Source: Mycobacterium kiyosense (GTDB lineage: Bacteria; Actinomycetota; Actinomycetes; Mycobacteriales; Mycobacteriaceae). Taken from it: 64,000 bases of DNA. A model generated the notes under the pieces. The model saw nothing but the letters and a program-made list of their open reading frames with translations, made no database searches and had not been told where the DNA came from. Below are positions 1 to 8,260 of the stretch, piece after piece. Position 1 is the first letter of the stretch; each line of letters opens with the position of its first letter. Position numbers and translations under genes: made by a program. The stretch is taken from the NCBI GenBank assembly GCA_021654635.1, contig AP025179.1, positions 248,001 to 312,000 on the forward strand. Reading direction: 5' to 3'.

Positions 1-1
1 A

Positions 2-520
2 CGCTACCGGTTTCCCTGCAGTCGCTGGCGGCGTTACGACAGGCTGCGCCAGCTGCCCGACGGCCTGCTGGTTGTCGGCGACGCGGTGTGCAGTTTCAAC
101 CCGATCTACGCACAGGGCATGACGGTCGCGGCATTGGAGGCATTGGCGCTGCGCGACTGCCTGTCCCAGGGTGAAAACGACCTGCCGCGCAGGTTCTTCC
201 GGGCGGCTGTCAAGCCCATCGGCCAGGCCTGGCAGCTCGCCGTGGGCGGTGACCTCAACCTTCCCGAAGTCCAGGGCAGGCCGCCGGTGATGACGCGGTT
301 GCTCAACGGTTACGTCGACCGCGTCCTGGGTGCGGCGGAAGTCGACGCCGAGGCCTTGCTGCAATTCGTTCGGGTGGCTTGGCTGGTCGACTCACCGGTT
401 AAGCTGTTGCGGCCCAGTATGATTCGTCGATTAGTCAATACAGGCCGGCGGGCTGCGCGGTCAGCGGTGGTGTTGGGCGAAGAACTGCCAGATGGTGTCG
501 GTGGCGTCCAAGGCCGTTGA
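2..520 (+). CDS. FAD-dependent oxidoreductase, C-terminal part (gene enters from the left edge)
   Basis: The frame is open from the first bases of the window and ends at a TGA at 518-520, so only the last 172 residues or so are present. The stretch LVVGDAVCSFNPIYAQGM is the conserved FAD-binding GD motif of geranylgeranyl-reductase/monooxygenase-like flavoproteins, where the Asp contacts the FAD ribityl chain. The N-terminal Rossmann GxGxxG part lies outside the window. The 3' end overlaps the convergent lpqC gene by about 60 bp, which is unusually long, so the last 20 residues may not belong to the native protein. The substrate cannot be told from this fragment. Confidence 0.8.
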   Translation, partial: RYRFPCSRWRRYDRLRQLPDGLLVVGDAVCSFNPIYAQGMTVAALEALALRDCLSQGENDLPRRFFRAAVKPIGQAWQLAVGGDLNLPEVQGRPPVMTRLLNGYVDRVLGAAEVDAEALLQFVRVAWLVDSPVKLLRPSMIRRLVNTGRRAARSAVVLGEELPDGVGGVQGR

Positions 521-1402
521 GGGTTCGGGGAGGCCGAGCCGTTCCAGGCCGCGACCGCGGACACCGCCGGGCCACTGGTGGCCGGCGTCGGCCAACGAGA
601 TCAGTTCCACCGTACGGTCTTCGGGGCACTGCGCCGTTTCGGTGGTCACCTCTGCGCTGGTGGTAGAAGTGGGAGCGCCGCAGTTGTCGATGGCGCGCCA
701 GGTGGCGGTCACCGAGGGCACCGGCGGTCCGTCGACGCGGGGAGTCCCGTCGGGCTTCGATGACTTACCCGGCCCGCCCTGGTACGGCACGCTCTGGTCG
801 GCGGTGCCGTGGATCTGCAGCACCGAGGTGGGCCGCGCCTGAGAGCAGTCGGTCATCAAAGTGCCCGCCACGGGTGCGATGGCGGCGAATAAGTCTGTGT
901 CGCAAGCCAATCGGAGATCCATCATGGCGCCATTCGACATGCCGGTGGCATAGATGCGGGTCGCGTCGATGGGCATCTGACGTTGGATCGCCCCGACCAC
1001 CGCGGTGAGGAAACCCACGTCGTCGAGGTTGTCGCGGGACGGTCCGCCGCAACAGGATCCGGCATTCCATGCCCGGCCCTGACCGTCGGGATAGGCGACC
1101 ACAAAGTGGCCTTTGTCGGCTTCGGCGTCCCAGTGGTACGCGCGCTCGGCCTGGGCGCCGTTGCCGAACCCGCCGTGCAGCATCAGTACCAACGGCGCCG
1201 GACCGGTCAGTCCCGGGGGCCGGTAGAGATTGAACGTTCTGGTGGCGCCGCCGACGTCGATGTTCTGCGAGGACTGCCCGACCGGGATCGTGCCGGACTC
1301 CGGTGCCCCGACCGCGTGGCCGCCGTCGAAACACCCGCCCAGTACGAGCACCAGGACGGCAAGAACGACGACATTGAAGACTTTCGTGCACCGCGACGCC
1401 AT
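461..1402 (-). CDS. lpqC: LpqC-like lipoprotein esterase (PHB depolymerase family)
   Basis: This is a 313-residue secreted alpha/beta hydrolase. A hydrophobic N-terminus ends in a lipobox, LGGC with Cys24, so the mature protein should be a lipid-anchored envelope protein. The family features are visible: HGG oxyanion region at 76-78, the nucleophile elbow GMSNG with Ser156, Asp202 in HGTADQ, and the late His in AGHQWPGG. This order matches the feruloyl-esterase/poly(3-hydroxybutyrate) depolymerase family and M. tuberculosis LpqC (Rv3298c) by family recognition. The ATG at 1402 is directly followed by the signal peptide. It is divergent from a MarR regulator, and a 21-bp palindrome lies between them, so MarR control of lpqC is a reasonable inference. 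The natural substrate is unknown. Confidence 0.9.
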   Translation of the reverse strand: MASRCTKVFNVVVLAVLVLVLGGCFDGGHAVGAPESGTIPVGQSSQNIDVGGATRTFNLYRPPGLTGPAPLVLMLHGGFGNGAQAERAYHWDAEADKGHFVVAYPDGQGRAWNAGSCCGGPSRDNLDDVGFLTAVVGAIQRQMPIDATRIYATGMSNGAMMDLRLACDTDLFAAIAPVAGTLMTDCSQARPTSVLQIHGTADQSVPYQGGPGKSSKPDGTPRVDGPPVPSVTATWRAIDNCGAPTSTTSAEVTTETAQCPEDRTVELISLADAGHQWPGGVRGRGLERLGLPEPSTALDATDTIWQFFAQHHR

Positions 1403-1429
1403 CCGCCCATGGTGGCACCGCGCCCAGAG

Positions 1430-1450
1430 TTTGACAAGTTACTTGTCAAA
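1430..1450. promoter_or_regulatory. Palindromic operator, probable MarR site
   Basis: Perfect inverted repeat with arms TTTGACAAGT and ACTTGTCAAA around a single T. It sits in the 58-bp gap between the divergent lpqC and marR starts. The size and symmetry fit a MarR-family dimer. The TTGACA at 1431-1436 could also be a -35 element, which would let the repressor block the promoter. Confidence 0.8.
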
Positions 1451-1460
1451 ATATGGCTGA

Positions 1461-2138
1461 GTGGCACACTCTTCAGCCATGCGACGTCTTGTGGATGCTC
1501 CATGGCAACCGACAGTGCCCGCCCTGGTGCAGCGGCTTGCCGCGGCGGGCGGCCCACGGTTGAGGGCGGCATTTGCGGCCGCTGGACTGGACGGAATCCG
1601 ACCGGCTCAAGCCGTCGCGCTCGTGCCGCTGGCCGCCGGCGGAATGCATGCCTCCGATCTGGCGGACCGGCTCGGGGTGAGCCGCCAGGCCGTGGCGCAG
1701 GCGGTCACCGCGCTTGAGCAGCATGACTACGTCACCCGACTGGCCAACCCGGACGACGCGCGCACCCGCGTCATCGAACTGCGCCCGCGCGGCCGGCAGG
1801 CGCTGCGCGTAATGCGTTCCAACGCAATCGAATTGGAGCGGCGCTGGGAGCAGATACTGGGACGGCGCCGACTCGACGAACTGCGCGAGACGATCGAAAT
1901 GCTGCTGGCCGCGCCGGACTCCGAGGAGCGACGCGGCCGCGTCGCCAACCTAGACCTCAGCGGGTGCGCCCGCCCCGGCCAACGCCCGGGCGGCGACCAG
2001 TGCGGTCAGCATGACCGACACGCAGATCAGACCCTCGTCCTTGAGGCCCCACTTCACCGCGGCCAATACCGCCGCCCCGGCCACACACAGCAGCACGCCG
2101 ACCCCGGTGCCGCGCCACGCCGACGTAATGGCCGGTGA
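1461..2138 (+). CDS. MarR-family transcriptional regulator
   Basis: A winged-helix regulator of 225 residues as read. The helix-turn-helix is in the segment around residues 62-95 (SDLADRLGVSRQAVAQAV), followed by a wing with DDARTRVIEL and the typical C-terminal dimerisation helix ending near residue 160. The last 60 residues are Arg/Gly/Pro rich, run antisense into the neighbouring acyltransferase and do not look like MarR sequence. The native protein probably ends near 1950 and the extra tail may come from an indel. The GTG start at 1461 lies 10 bp after the palindromic operator; an ATG at 1479 is an alternative. Autoregulation together with lpqC is likely. Confidence 0.85.
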   Translation: MAHSSAMRRLVDAPWQPTVPALVQRLAAAGGPRLRAAFAAAGLDGIRPAQAVALVPLAAGGMHASDLADRLGVSRQAVAQAVTALEQHDYVTRLANPDDARTRVIELRPRGRQALRVMRSNAIELERRWEQILGRRRLDELRETIEMLLAAPDSEERRGRVANLDLSGCARPGQRPGGDQCGQHDRHADQTLVLEAPLHRGQYRRPGHTQQHADPGAAPRRRNGR

Positions 2139-3255
2139 CCCGTCCCAGCCGGGCAGGGGGGTGGTTCTCCAAACCGCGTAGCGCGACGAACAGCACAGCC
2201 ACCAGGCCGAACACGACGAAGAGCTGCGCGAAAGTCACGGCCAGGAAGTCCGGCTGGGTGGGGTAGCGAGGGTGTCCCAGGCTGTCGAACAACAGATGCA
2301 CACCCAACAGGGCCGGCATGTGCCACAGGTACAGCGTCATCGCCCCGGAGTTGCCGATCGTGGTCAGCCACCACACCCGTGGCCGCTGTGCCCACCGGTT
2401 GATCGCGGGGGCCGCCGCGATCGCCAACGCGCTCAACACGATTGCATGCCCGGCCAGCAGCAGCGACGGGGGACTCATGTTGGCCAGCCGCTGACCTTCG
2501 ATGCCGACCAGGCTCAGCTCGTAGGGCCCCCACGTCAGCAGCCCGATATCGGCGGCGAACAACGCTGCCGCGATACCCAGCGCGGCGCGACCGGTGATCA
2601 GCTGCCGGCGGTAGGCGACGCCGAACATGCCGGGAATCAGCCATGTCGCAAGGTTGAGATAGCCGAGCGGCGCCAGGCCCGACCAATGCAGCCGGACGAC
2701 GTCGATGACCGCGACCATCGTGTACACCGTCGCGACCGCGGCGGCGAGCCGGACCGGTGTGGTGATCAAGGACAGCGCCGGTATCGCGGCCAGCACCAAC
2801 ACGTACACGCCGAGAAACCACAGCAACTGAATGCTGACGCCGGCGACGATCTTGTAAACCCACAGCGGCGCCACGTGATCCAGCGCGGTCAGTGCGACCG
2901 CCCAGAACGCGAGGTAGTAGAAGACCGGACGGAACAACCTGGTGCAGCGCTTCATCAGCCAGCCGCCCCAGTTCATGCCCGGCCGCCAGGACTGTACGCA
3001 GGCCGCGGTGCCGGCGAAGAAGAACAACGGCATGATCTGGAAGACCCAGGTCAGCGCCTGGAACACGGTGGAAGTACTGAGCAGGTTGTCCCAGACGAGC
3101 AGGCCGCCGCGGATCATGCTGGTCGCCATCACGGTGTGCCCGAGCACCACGCCGACCAGGGCGGTGATGCGGATGACGTCGATGGCGCGGTCGCGGTCGT
3201 TCGGGGTGCGTGCTTGCAGGTCGGTGGGGCTGGGAAAGCCCATCGGATTCGGCAT
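1957..3255 (-). CDS. Membrane acyltransferase (acyltransferase 3 family), frame-disrupted C-terminus
   Basis: A multi-pass inner-membrane acyltransferase of the OafA/NodX class, which moves acyl groups onto cell-surface carbohydrates or lipids. The start chosen is the ATG at 3255 (MPNPMGF); an open frame upstream is not protein-like. Residues after it contain the family's first segment RAIDVIRITALVGVVLGH with the catalytic-type His, then about ten hydrophobic helices. After NHPP the frame becomes Arg-rich nonsense. The next frame gives PLPGWDGSPAITSAW followed by two good membrane helices (around GVGVLLCVAGAAVLAAV) and stops at 1950-1952. One extra G in the six-G run 2156-2161 explains this. 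The restored gene would be 1950-3255. Confidence 0.85.
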   Translation of the reverse strand: MPNPMGFPSPTDLQARTPNDRDRAIDVIRITALVGVVLGHTVMATSMIRGGLLVWDNLLSTSTVFQALTWVFQIMPLFFFAGTAACVQSWRPGMNWGGWLMKRCTRLFRPVFYYLAFWAVALTALDHVAPLWVYKIVAGVSIQLLWFLGVYVLVLAAIPALSLITTPVRLAAAVATVYTMVAVIDVVRLHWSGLAPLGYLNLATWLIPGMFGVAYRRQLITGRAALGIAAALFAADIGLLTWGPYELSLVGIEGQRLANMSPPSLLLAGHAIVLSALAIAAAPAINRWAQRPRVWWLTTIGNSGAMTLYLWHMPALLGVHLLFDSLGHPRYPTQPDFLAVTFAQLFVVFGLVAVLFVALRGLENHPPARLGRVTGHYVGVARHRGRRAAVCGRGGGIGRGEVGPQGRGSDLRVGHADRTGRRPGVGRGGRTR

Positions 3256-3341
3256 TCGACCAGCATCGCCGCTGCCAAGGCCCGTCGGCGTGCGTAGTTC
3301 TACGCGTTGCGCCTGCGTATGGCTACCGCAGCCGGTCAGGC

Positions 3342-3740
3342 CTAGGTCTGATGAGCCAGCGTGAACAATACGTAGGCGCAACACACCAGGAAGTTCAGCG
3401 AGACCAGCACCAGGCCCGCGCAGAGCAGGGCGTGCCGGCACCTGCGCTGCAGCCGGTTCACCTTCGCGCTGTGCTTTTCGCGGTTGAACGCGGTGGCTAT
3501 CAACGCGAAGTTGACGTCGGTCATCTCACGCTCGGCCGCCGGCGACCCGGTGACCAGTTGCTGCAGCCGTCTCGGCGGGATGTCCACGCCGACCAGCGCG
3601 AAGTTGCGGCACAGTCGACGCGCCTGCCGGCGGCCGAGATGATGACCTCGCAGTTGCAGCTGCTGCGAGAGTTTCCGTCGTTCGTCACCAAAAGGGTTTG
3701 ACGGCGTCGTCACAAGCGGGAATTCTATGGCCTTCGTCAC
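3342..3740 (-). CDS. Hypothetical membrane protein with C-terminal helix
   Basis: A 132-residue protein that I do not recognise. The first 100 residues are basic and polar (many Arg, Gln, Leu). Residues 103-128 form one hydrophobic helix (LLCAGLVLVSLNFLVCCAYV) that should anchor it in the membrane with a short tail outside. The composition is less Gly/Ala/Pro biased than the surrounding non-coding frames, which supports real coding. The region ERRKLSQQLQLRGHHLGRRQARR looks like a nucleic-acid or helical segment, but no family can be named. It lies between the acyltransferase and sulfotransferase genes on the same strand, with gaps of 86 and 29 bp. Confidence 0.55.
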   Translation of the reverse strand: MTKAIEFPLVTTPSNPFGDERRKLSQQLQLRGHHLGRRQARRLCRNFALVGVDIPPRRLQQLVTGSPAAEREMTDVNFALIATAFNREKHSAKVNRLQRRCRHALLCAGLVLVSLNFLVCCAYVLFTLAHQT

Positions 3741-3769
3741 GTTTTGTGGGGCCTTAGCGCATTTTCGTG

Positions 3770-4942
3770 CTAACGCAATTGCTCGGTCGGCACCGCGTAA
3801 CGCTCCTGGTAGGCGGCGACCCGCTCGCGCACCTCGGCGGCGTTCAGTCCGGTGTCCGACCAGGTGTAGCGTCCGCGCCCGCCGTCACCGGGATGGGCGG
3901 CCAGAAATTCCCGCATTCGGTGCTCGGCTGCTGGCTGCAGTTCCCGGCCCAACCGCTGGTAGATCCCGCCGATCGTGGTCCACGGATCCCTGACGAAGTC
4001 GGCGTAGTGGACGTCGATCACCTGCTCGGCAGGCACCCGGCCGCTGTCGCGCAGCGCCATCTCGCGGTCCAGGCCCACCACGATCTCCTCGTAGGACTGG
4101 GCCGCGCACTCGACGATGTCGGACTCGTCGCTGCCCATCCGGCGCAGGTGATGAGTCAATGCGGCGATCGACGAGATGACGTTGAGCGGGTCGCGGTGGG
4201 TCTGCACGATCAACGCGTCCGGATACTCGGCGAGCAGCGCGTCCAGCTGCCACAGATGAGCCGGCGACTTGAGTAGCCACTGCCCTGGTACGCCGGATTG
4301 CAAGTGTTGCAAGAAGATCCGGTGGAATCGGTAGGCACCGGCGTGGTCGGCCTCGTACAGCAGCCAGCGAAAGTAACCGGGCAGCCGGTACTGCACCGAA
4401 TAGATCATGCTGACGAATTCGCTGGCGGTGATGCGGACACACTCCTGGCCCACCAGCGCGCCCATCGGATGAAACGCCAGGAAGCCGGGGATGATCTGCT
4501 CGGACAGTTCGAGGCTGGCCTGGGTGGCCGCGATGCGGGGGTCGTCGTGGTAGGTCTCGGGCTGCGGGACCGGACAGGGCGCGTCGACCTCCCAGGTCAG
4601 CGGTGGGCGCAGGTCGGGATCCTGGGCGAGCAGATCGTAGAGGATGGTGGTGCCGGTCCGCGGCTGCCCGACGATGAAGATCGGCGCCTCGACCGGGTGG
4701 TCGGCGATATCGGGATTCTTTGTGCGCCAATCGATTACATCGAGACGGTTCTTCAGCGCGCGGATCAGGTCGAGGTAGGCGATCTCGACGCCGATGGGCG
4801 ACAGCCGGGCCTCGTTGACGAGTTCGTCGGCGAGCCGTTCGAGGCCGGACTGCCAGCCGTCGGCACCGAAGTCGTGGTGACCGGTCTCCTCGCAGGCGGT
4901 GGCGGTGAGCCGGTCCGGGCTGAAGCGCTCCCGCAGTGTCAT
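3770..4942 (-). CDS. Sulfotransferase family protein
   Basis: A 390-residue PAPS-dependent sulfotransferase of the mycobacterial Stf type, which transfers sulfate to lipid or carbohydrate hydroxyls. The 5'-phosphosulfate loop is clear at residues 88-100 (IFIVGQPRTGTTILY), and the 3'-phosphate motif appears as QTHRDPLNVISS about 165 residues later. The ATG at 4942 overlaps the stop of the upstream DUF1214 gene by 4 bp (ATGA), so the two are translated as a pair. A much longer open frame upstream in the same phase is antisense-like noise across DUF1214. Substrate unknown. Confidence 0.9.
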   Translation of the reverse strand: MTLRERFSPDRLTATACEETGHHDFGADGWQSGLERLADELVNEARLSPIGVEIAYLDLIRALKNRLDVIDWRTKNPDIADHPVEAPIFIVGQPRTGTTILYDLLAQDPDLRPPLTWEVDAPCPVPQPETYHDDPRIAATQASLELSEQIIPGFLAFHPMGALVGQECVRITASEFVSMIYSVQYRLPGYFRWLLYEADHAGAYRFHRIFLQHLQSGVPGQWLLKSPAHLWQLDALLAEYPDALIVQTHRDPLNVISSIAALTHHLRRMGSDESDIVECAAQSYEEIVVGLDREMALRDSGRVPAEQVIDVHYADFVRDPWTTIGGIYQRLGRELQPAAEHRMREFLAAHPGDGGRGRYTWSDTGLNAAEVRERVAAYQERYAVPTEQLR

Positions 4943-6018
4943 CGGCGTCCGGCTCCGTCGAGCACCGACACGGTGACGTCGGGCGGGTTGGGATTGTCCA
5001 GCCAGCGCAGCACGACGAATCCGCGATGGCGGCCCCCGGTGTCCAACCAATGACCAAAACCCATGTCGCGCTGGGCGATTGCGATTCGGACGCGGCCGTC
5101 CGGGCCGGGCTGGACACCGAGGTTGGTCACCGAACTGTGCCGGTGCTGCGGCTCGAGGCACTCGTGCCACATGCTTTCCAGGGTGACGTTCCAGTACCTG
5201 GTGTCCGGCGGTTCGATGTCGAGCACCAGGGCCTGATCCGGCTCCAGGCGATAGGTCCCGATCATGTACAGGTTGTCCGGCGTGGTGTCGGCCGCGCCGA
5301 GGTCGGCCGCCTCGGCGGTCAGCAGGGTGTTCGGCTTGTCGAGCAGCTCCGGCTTGATGGTGCGGTGCAGCGTGGTCAGCTTCATCAGTGACCACGCCAT
5401 CGCGGTGAACTGCTCTGCCAGCGCGTCGTCGGTCAGTGGTGTCAGCGGGTCCGGATCGACGGCCTCGATGCGCAGCGTGGCCCCTTCCTCGCCGTCGCGA
5501 TCGCCGATGTACTCCCGCACGACGATCGACGACGCGTCCCCGGGGATCTGCAGCCACTGCGCGCCATCGGCGTCCGCGGGCCGCTCGGCGGACAGGACTA
5601 CCGCGAATTCTCCTGCGGTCACCCGCAATTCGGTGTCGCTGAGATAACCCGACATGCGCCGTGGAGTCAGACCGGTGCCGGCCAGGATCTGCATACCGAG
5701 GTAGGCGCTGGTGCCGCGGGTGCCGGTGATCCGGTAGCGGCGGTCGCCCCGGATCATCGCCAGATAGTAGTTCCCGTCGGGGTTGGGGCCGCCGATCATC
5801 CGGTTCGGCGAGCACATGTCGAAGAACACCGGGCGACTCGGGTCGGCTTCGACAGCCATCTGGGAGCATAGCGAGGACACCCGCGCGATCACGCGCAGCC
5901 CTTCGAGCAGTTCGCGGTCGGTTTCGGCATCCTCGGTCACGATGCCGGTGACGGTGGCGACCATTTCCTGGAAGAACCGCCACGCTTGGGACGCCTGCGG
6001 CGCCTGGGCTTGAGTCAC
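4939..6018 (-). CDS. DUF1214 domain protein
   Basis: A 359-residue protein with the DUF1214 fold in its second half (region LDIEPPDTRYWNVTLESMWHECLE and AQRDMGFGHWLDTGGRHRGFVVLRW). The N-terminal half is helical. DUF1214 proteins are common in mycobacteria, often beside sulfotransferases; no reaction is established. The gene is the first of a two-gene unit with the sulfotransferase (4-bp overlap). The ATG start at 6018 (MTQAQAP) precedes a natural-looking N-terminus. The job is probably in modification of a lipid or sterol-like substrate together with the sulfotransferase, which is inference from the pairing only. Confidence 0.85.
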   Translation of the reverse strand: MTQAQAPQASQAWRFFQEMVATVTGIVTEDAETDRELLEGLRVIARVSSLCSQMAVEADPSRPVFFDMCSPNRMIGGPNPDGNYYLAMIRGDRRYRITGTRGTSAYLGMQILAGTGLTPRRMSGYLSDTELRVTAGEFAVVLSAERPADADGAQWLQIPGDASSIVVREYIGDRDGEEGATLRIEAVDPDPLTPLTDDALAEQFTAMAWSLMKLTTLHRTIKPELLDKPNTLLTAEAADLGAADTTPDNLYMIGTYRLEPDQALVLDIEPPDTRYWNVTLESMWHECLEPQHRHSSVTNLGVQPGPDGRVRIAIAQRDMGFGHWLDTGGRHRGFVVLRWLDNPNPPDVTVSVLDGAGRR

Positions 6019-6035
6019 AGTCTCATACTTAGACC

Positions 6036-6146
6036 ATGTCCCAGCCGATGGCCAGCGTCCCTACCGCGCTGGACGATTGGCTGGCTCATGGTAGTTCGCT
6101 GCCGGAGCGGGTGCGCCGGGGCCTGGCCGCCATCGCGATCCGCTAG
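6036..6146 (+). CDS. Small ORF, 36 residues, possibly a gene remnant
   Basis: An ATG-started frame that reads as a short, protein-like peptide with the helix-prone segment TALDDWLAHGSSLPERV, ending at TAG 6144-6146. It starts 17 bp after the divergent DUF1214 start. No ribosome binding site stands out. It may be the N-terminal leftover of a lost gene. I do not recognise a family. Confidence 0.25.
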   Translation: MSQPMASVPTALDDWLAHGSSLPERVRRGLAAIAIR

Positions 6147-6225
6147 CCGGGTGATCGGCCGGCTTACCTAGGGTGTGCTCAGGTGCCGCAATCGGCTGGT
6201 GCTGCGATAGGGAGCGGATCTTTCG

Positions 6226-7490
6226 TTGAGTGCCTTGGTGGCCGAATGCGTCTCGGTCGTGTTGCTGGCAATGGTGTTGCTGGCGGCGGTGATCCGCCCC
6301 CTTCGGCTGGCCGGAGGCCGTGGTTGCGGTGCCCGCGGCGGCGATTTGTGATCGGCGTCGGCGCGGTTTCGGCAGCGGACGCCCGTAGCGAGGTACTCGA
6401 CCTGGCGCCGGTGGTCGGCTTTTTGGCGGCGGTGCTGGTGCTGTCGCAGGCCTGCGCCGACGAGGGACTGTTCGCCTGGTGCGGAGCCCGGATGGCCCGT
6501 GCCGCCGGAGGTGGGTCGCAGCGGTTACTGCTCGCGGTGTTCGCCGTGGCGTCGCTGGTGACGGTGGTGTTCAGCCTGGATGCGACCGTGGTGTTGCTGA
6601 CGCCGGTGGTGGCGGCCACCGCGACGCAGCTGCGGGTGCGCGCCCGCCCGCATCTGTATGCGTGCGCCCATCTGTCCAACAGTGCCTCGTTGCTGCTGCC
6701 GGTTTCGAATCTGACCAATCTGCTGGCGTTGTCGGCCAGCGGCCTGAGCTTCACCCACTTCACGGCGCTGATGGCGCTGCCCTGGATCGCGGCGATCGGC
6801 GTCGAATACCTGGTGTTCCGGCGCTATTTCGCGACCGATCTGACCGCCGCGGCGCCTCAACCACCTGGTCCGGACGCGTCCGTGCAAGCCGCCCCGAAGT
6901 TCGCGATCGTCACCGTGCTCGCCACCCTGGCCGGCTTCGTGGTCACCTCGGCCGTCGGCGTCAATCCCGCCTGGGCGGCCGCCGCTGGCGCACTGATCCT
7001 GACTGCGTACGCGGCCGTGGGTGGTAGGACGAGCCTGCGTGTGGTGATTCATGCCGCGGACCCACCGTTCCTGATCTTCGTGCTCGCACTGGGCGTCGTG
7101 GTGCGCGCCGTGATCGACAACGGGCTGCACGACGAGCTGCGCGCAAGGCTGCCGCACCCGACCGGGCTGGCCGGGTTGTTGGCGATCGCGGCGGTGGCCG
7201 CGGTGGCGGCCAATGTGGTGAACAACTTGCCCGCGGTGCTGATGCTGGTCCCGCTGGTGGCGACCACAGGTGGTCCGGGGGCGGTGCTGGCCGTGCTGAT
7301 CGGGGTGAACATCGGTCCCAACCTCACCTACACCGGCTCACTGGCCACCATGTTGTGGCGGCGGGTACTGCATCGGCATCAACAGCCCACCAATCTGGCC
7401 GTGTTCACCAAGCTGGGTCTGCTCACCACCCCGGCCGCACTGGTCGCGGCTGTCGCGGCGCTGTGGGTCTCGTTGCAGCTGATCGGTTAG
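6226..7490 (+). pseudogene. ArsB/NhaD-type permease, N-terminus split by two frameshifts
   Basis: An ion permease of the ArsB/citrate-transporter superfamily resembling mycobacterial ArsB2, with about ten membrane helices from 6348 to the stop at 7490. The N-terminus is spread over three frames. TTG 6226, preceded by GGAG at 6211-6214, opens with LSALVAECVSVVLLAMVLL. The next frame carries the family segment GWPEAVVAVPAAAI. The third frame carries VIGVGAVSAADAR onward. Removing one C from 6297-6301 and one T from 6345-6347 joins all three as VIRPFGWPEAVVAVPAAAI then VIGVG. The motif NVVNNLPAVLMLVPL is the typical second half-domain signature. Function would be arsenite or anion extrusion. The 3' end overlaps the convergent TetR gene by 4 bp. 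Confidence 0.8.
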
Positions 7491-8071
7491 CCGCCGCTAG
7501 TGTCTGCCGTCACGGCGCTCACGATGAGGCGGGTGGTCTGTTCGGCACGCCCGCGCGAATACCGTTGTGCATCAGAGAGAATCGGATACACGACGCCACC
7601 GATGATGGCGTCGGCCGCCGATTCGGCGGTGCCTTGCTCCACCCCTCCATCGACCAGGCGGTTGCGGACACTGTCGTGCAGTGGCTTGCTGAATCCCTCC
7701 CTGAGCCGGACGCCGGTGTCTTCGTGCTCCATTCCGGCGACGGTCAGGGTGCGCAGCATCGCCGCACCCCGGGTGGTGGTGAGGGTCGCGGCGAGCTTGC
7801 CCACCCACTCCACGAGGTCGGCGGCCAGGTCGTCGGTGTGTTTCATCGAGGCGAGGATCTTGTCGGCATCTTCGAGGACCACGTCGGCGACCAGTGCGGG
7901 CCGGCTGCGCCACCAGCGGTAGATGGTCTGCTTACCCACGCCCGCCCGCGCCGCCACCGCCTCGATGGTCAAGCCGTCGAAGCCGCGCTCCAGCAGCAAC
8001 TCGCGTGTGGCAGTCACGATTGCCGTGCGCGACTTCTCGCTGCGGCGCCGGGACGCGAGATCGGTTGGCAT
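7487..8071 (-). CDS. TetR-family transcriptional regulator
   Basis: A 194-residue repressor. The N-terminal helix-turn-helix is unmistakable (residues 15-62, with [21 protein letters not shown]), followed by a helical ligand-binding domain ending [26 protein letters not shown]. It is divergent from the fadE/ltp operon, and a perfect inverted repeat lies in the shared 190-bp promoter region, so it probably represses the acyl-CoA operon and itself, released by a CoA ester or similar metabolite (inference). The 3' end overlaps the permease by 4 bp. Confidence 0.92.
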   Translation of the reverse strand: MPTDLASRRRSEKSRTAIVTATRELLLERGFDGLTIEAVAARAGVGKQTIYRWWRSRPALVADVVLEDADKILASMKHTDDLAADLVEWVGKLAATLTTTRGAAMLRTLTVAGMEHEDTGVRLREGFSKPLHDSVRNRLVDGGVEQGTAESAADAIIGGVVYPILSDAQRYSRGRAEQTTRLIVSAVTADTSGG

Positions 8072-8165
8072 GCAGTGGTCCTCGTTCGTGTCGTGCCGAG
8101 CTGACGCGGGTACCGGGCCCGGGGCCTAGCTTTACAGATCCGGGGGCGCGCCGTAATGTTCCACG

Positions 8166-8183
8166 AGACGAGACGGTTCGTCT
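8166..8183. promoter_or_regulatory. Inverted repeat, probable TetR operator
   Basis: Arms AGACGA and TCGTCT separated by six bases, all perfect, in the divergent promoter region between tetR (start 8071) and fadE (start 8261). The spacing fits a TetR dimer. It is the only strong dyad I noticed in this gap. Confidence 0.6.
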
Positions 8184-8260
8184 TGTAGGACGAAAGGATA
8201 GCAGCCTGTGCGGCCGAAGCCGAGCCCCTTTACTCCGGGCGTGATCCCCGGGCCAGGCGC

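Noticed and set aside
2272..3297. Plus-strand frame opposite the acyltransferase
   Set aside because: Composition typical of antisense frame; the minus strand encodes helices of a membrane enzyme.
3770..5983. A single minus-strand frame of 737 codons over the sulfotransferase and DUF1214 genes
   Set aside because: Its first 340 codons are Arg/Pro-rich antisense-like text across DUF1214; the sulfotransferase starts at ATG 4942 with a 4-bp overlap.
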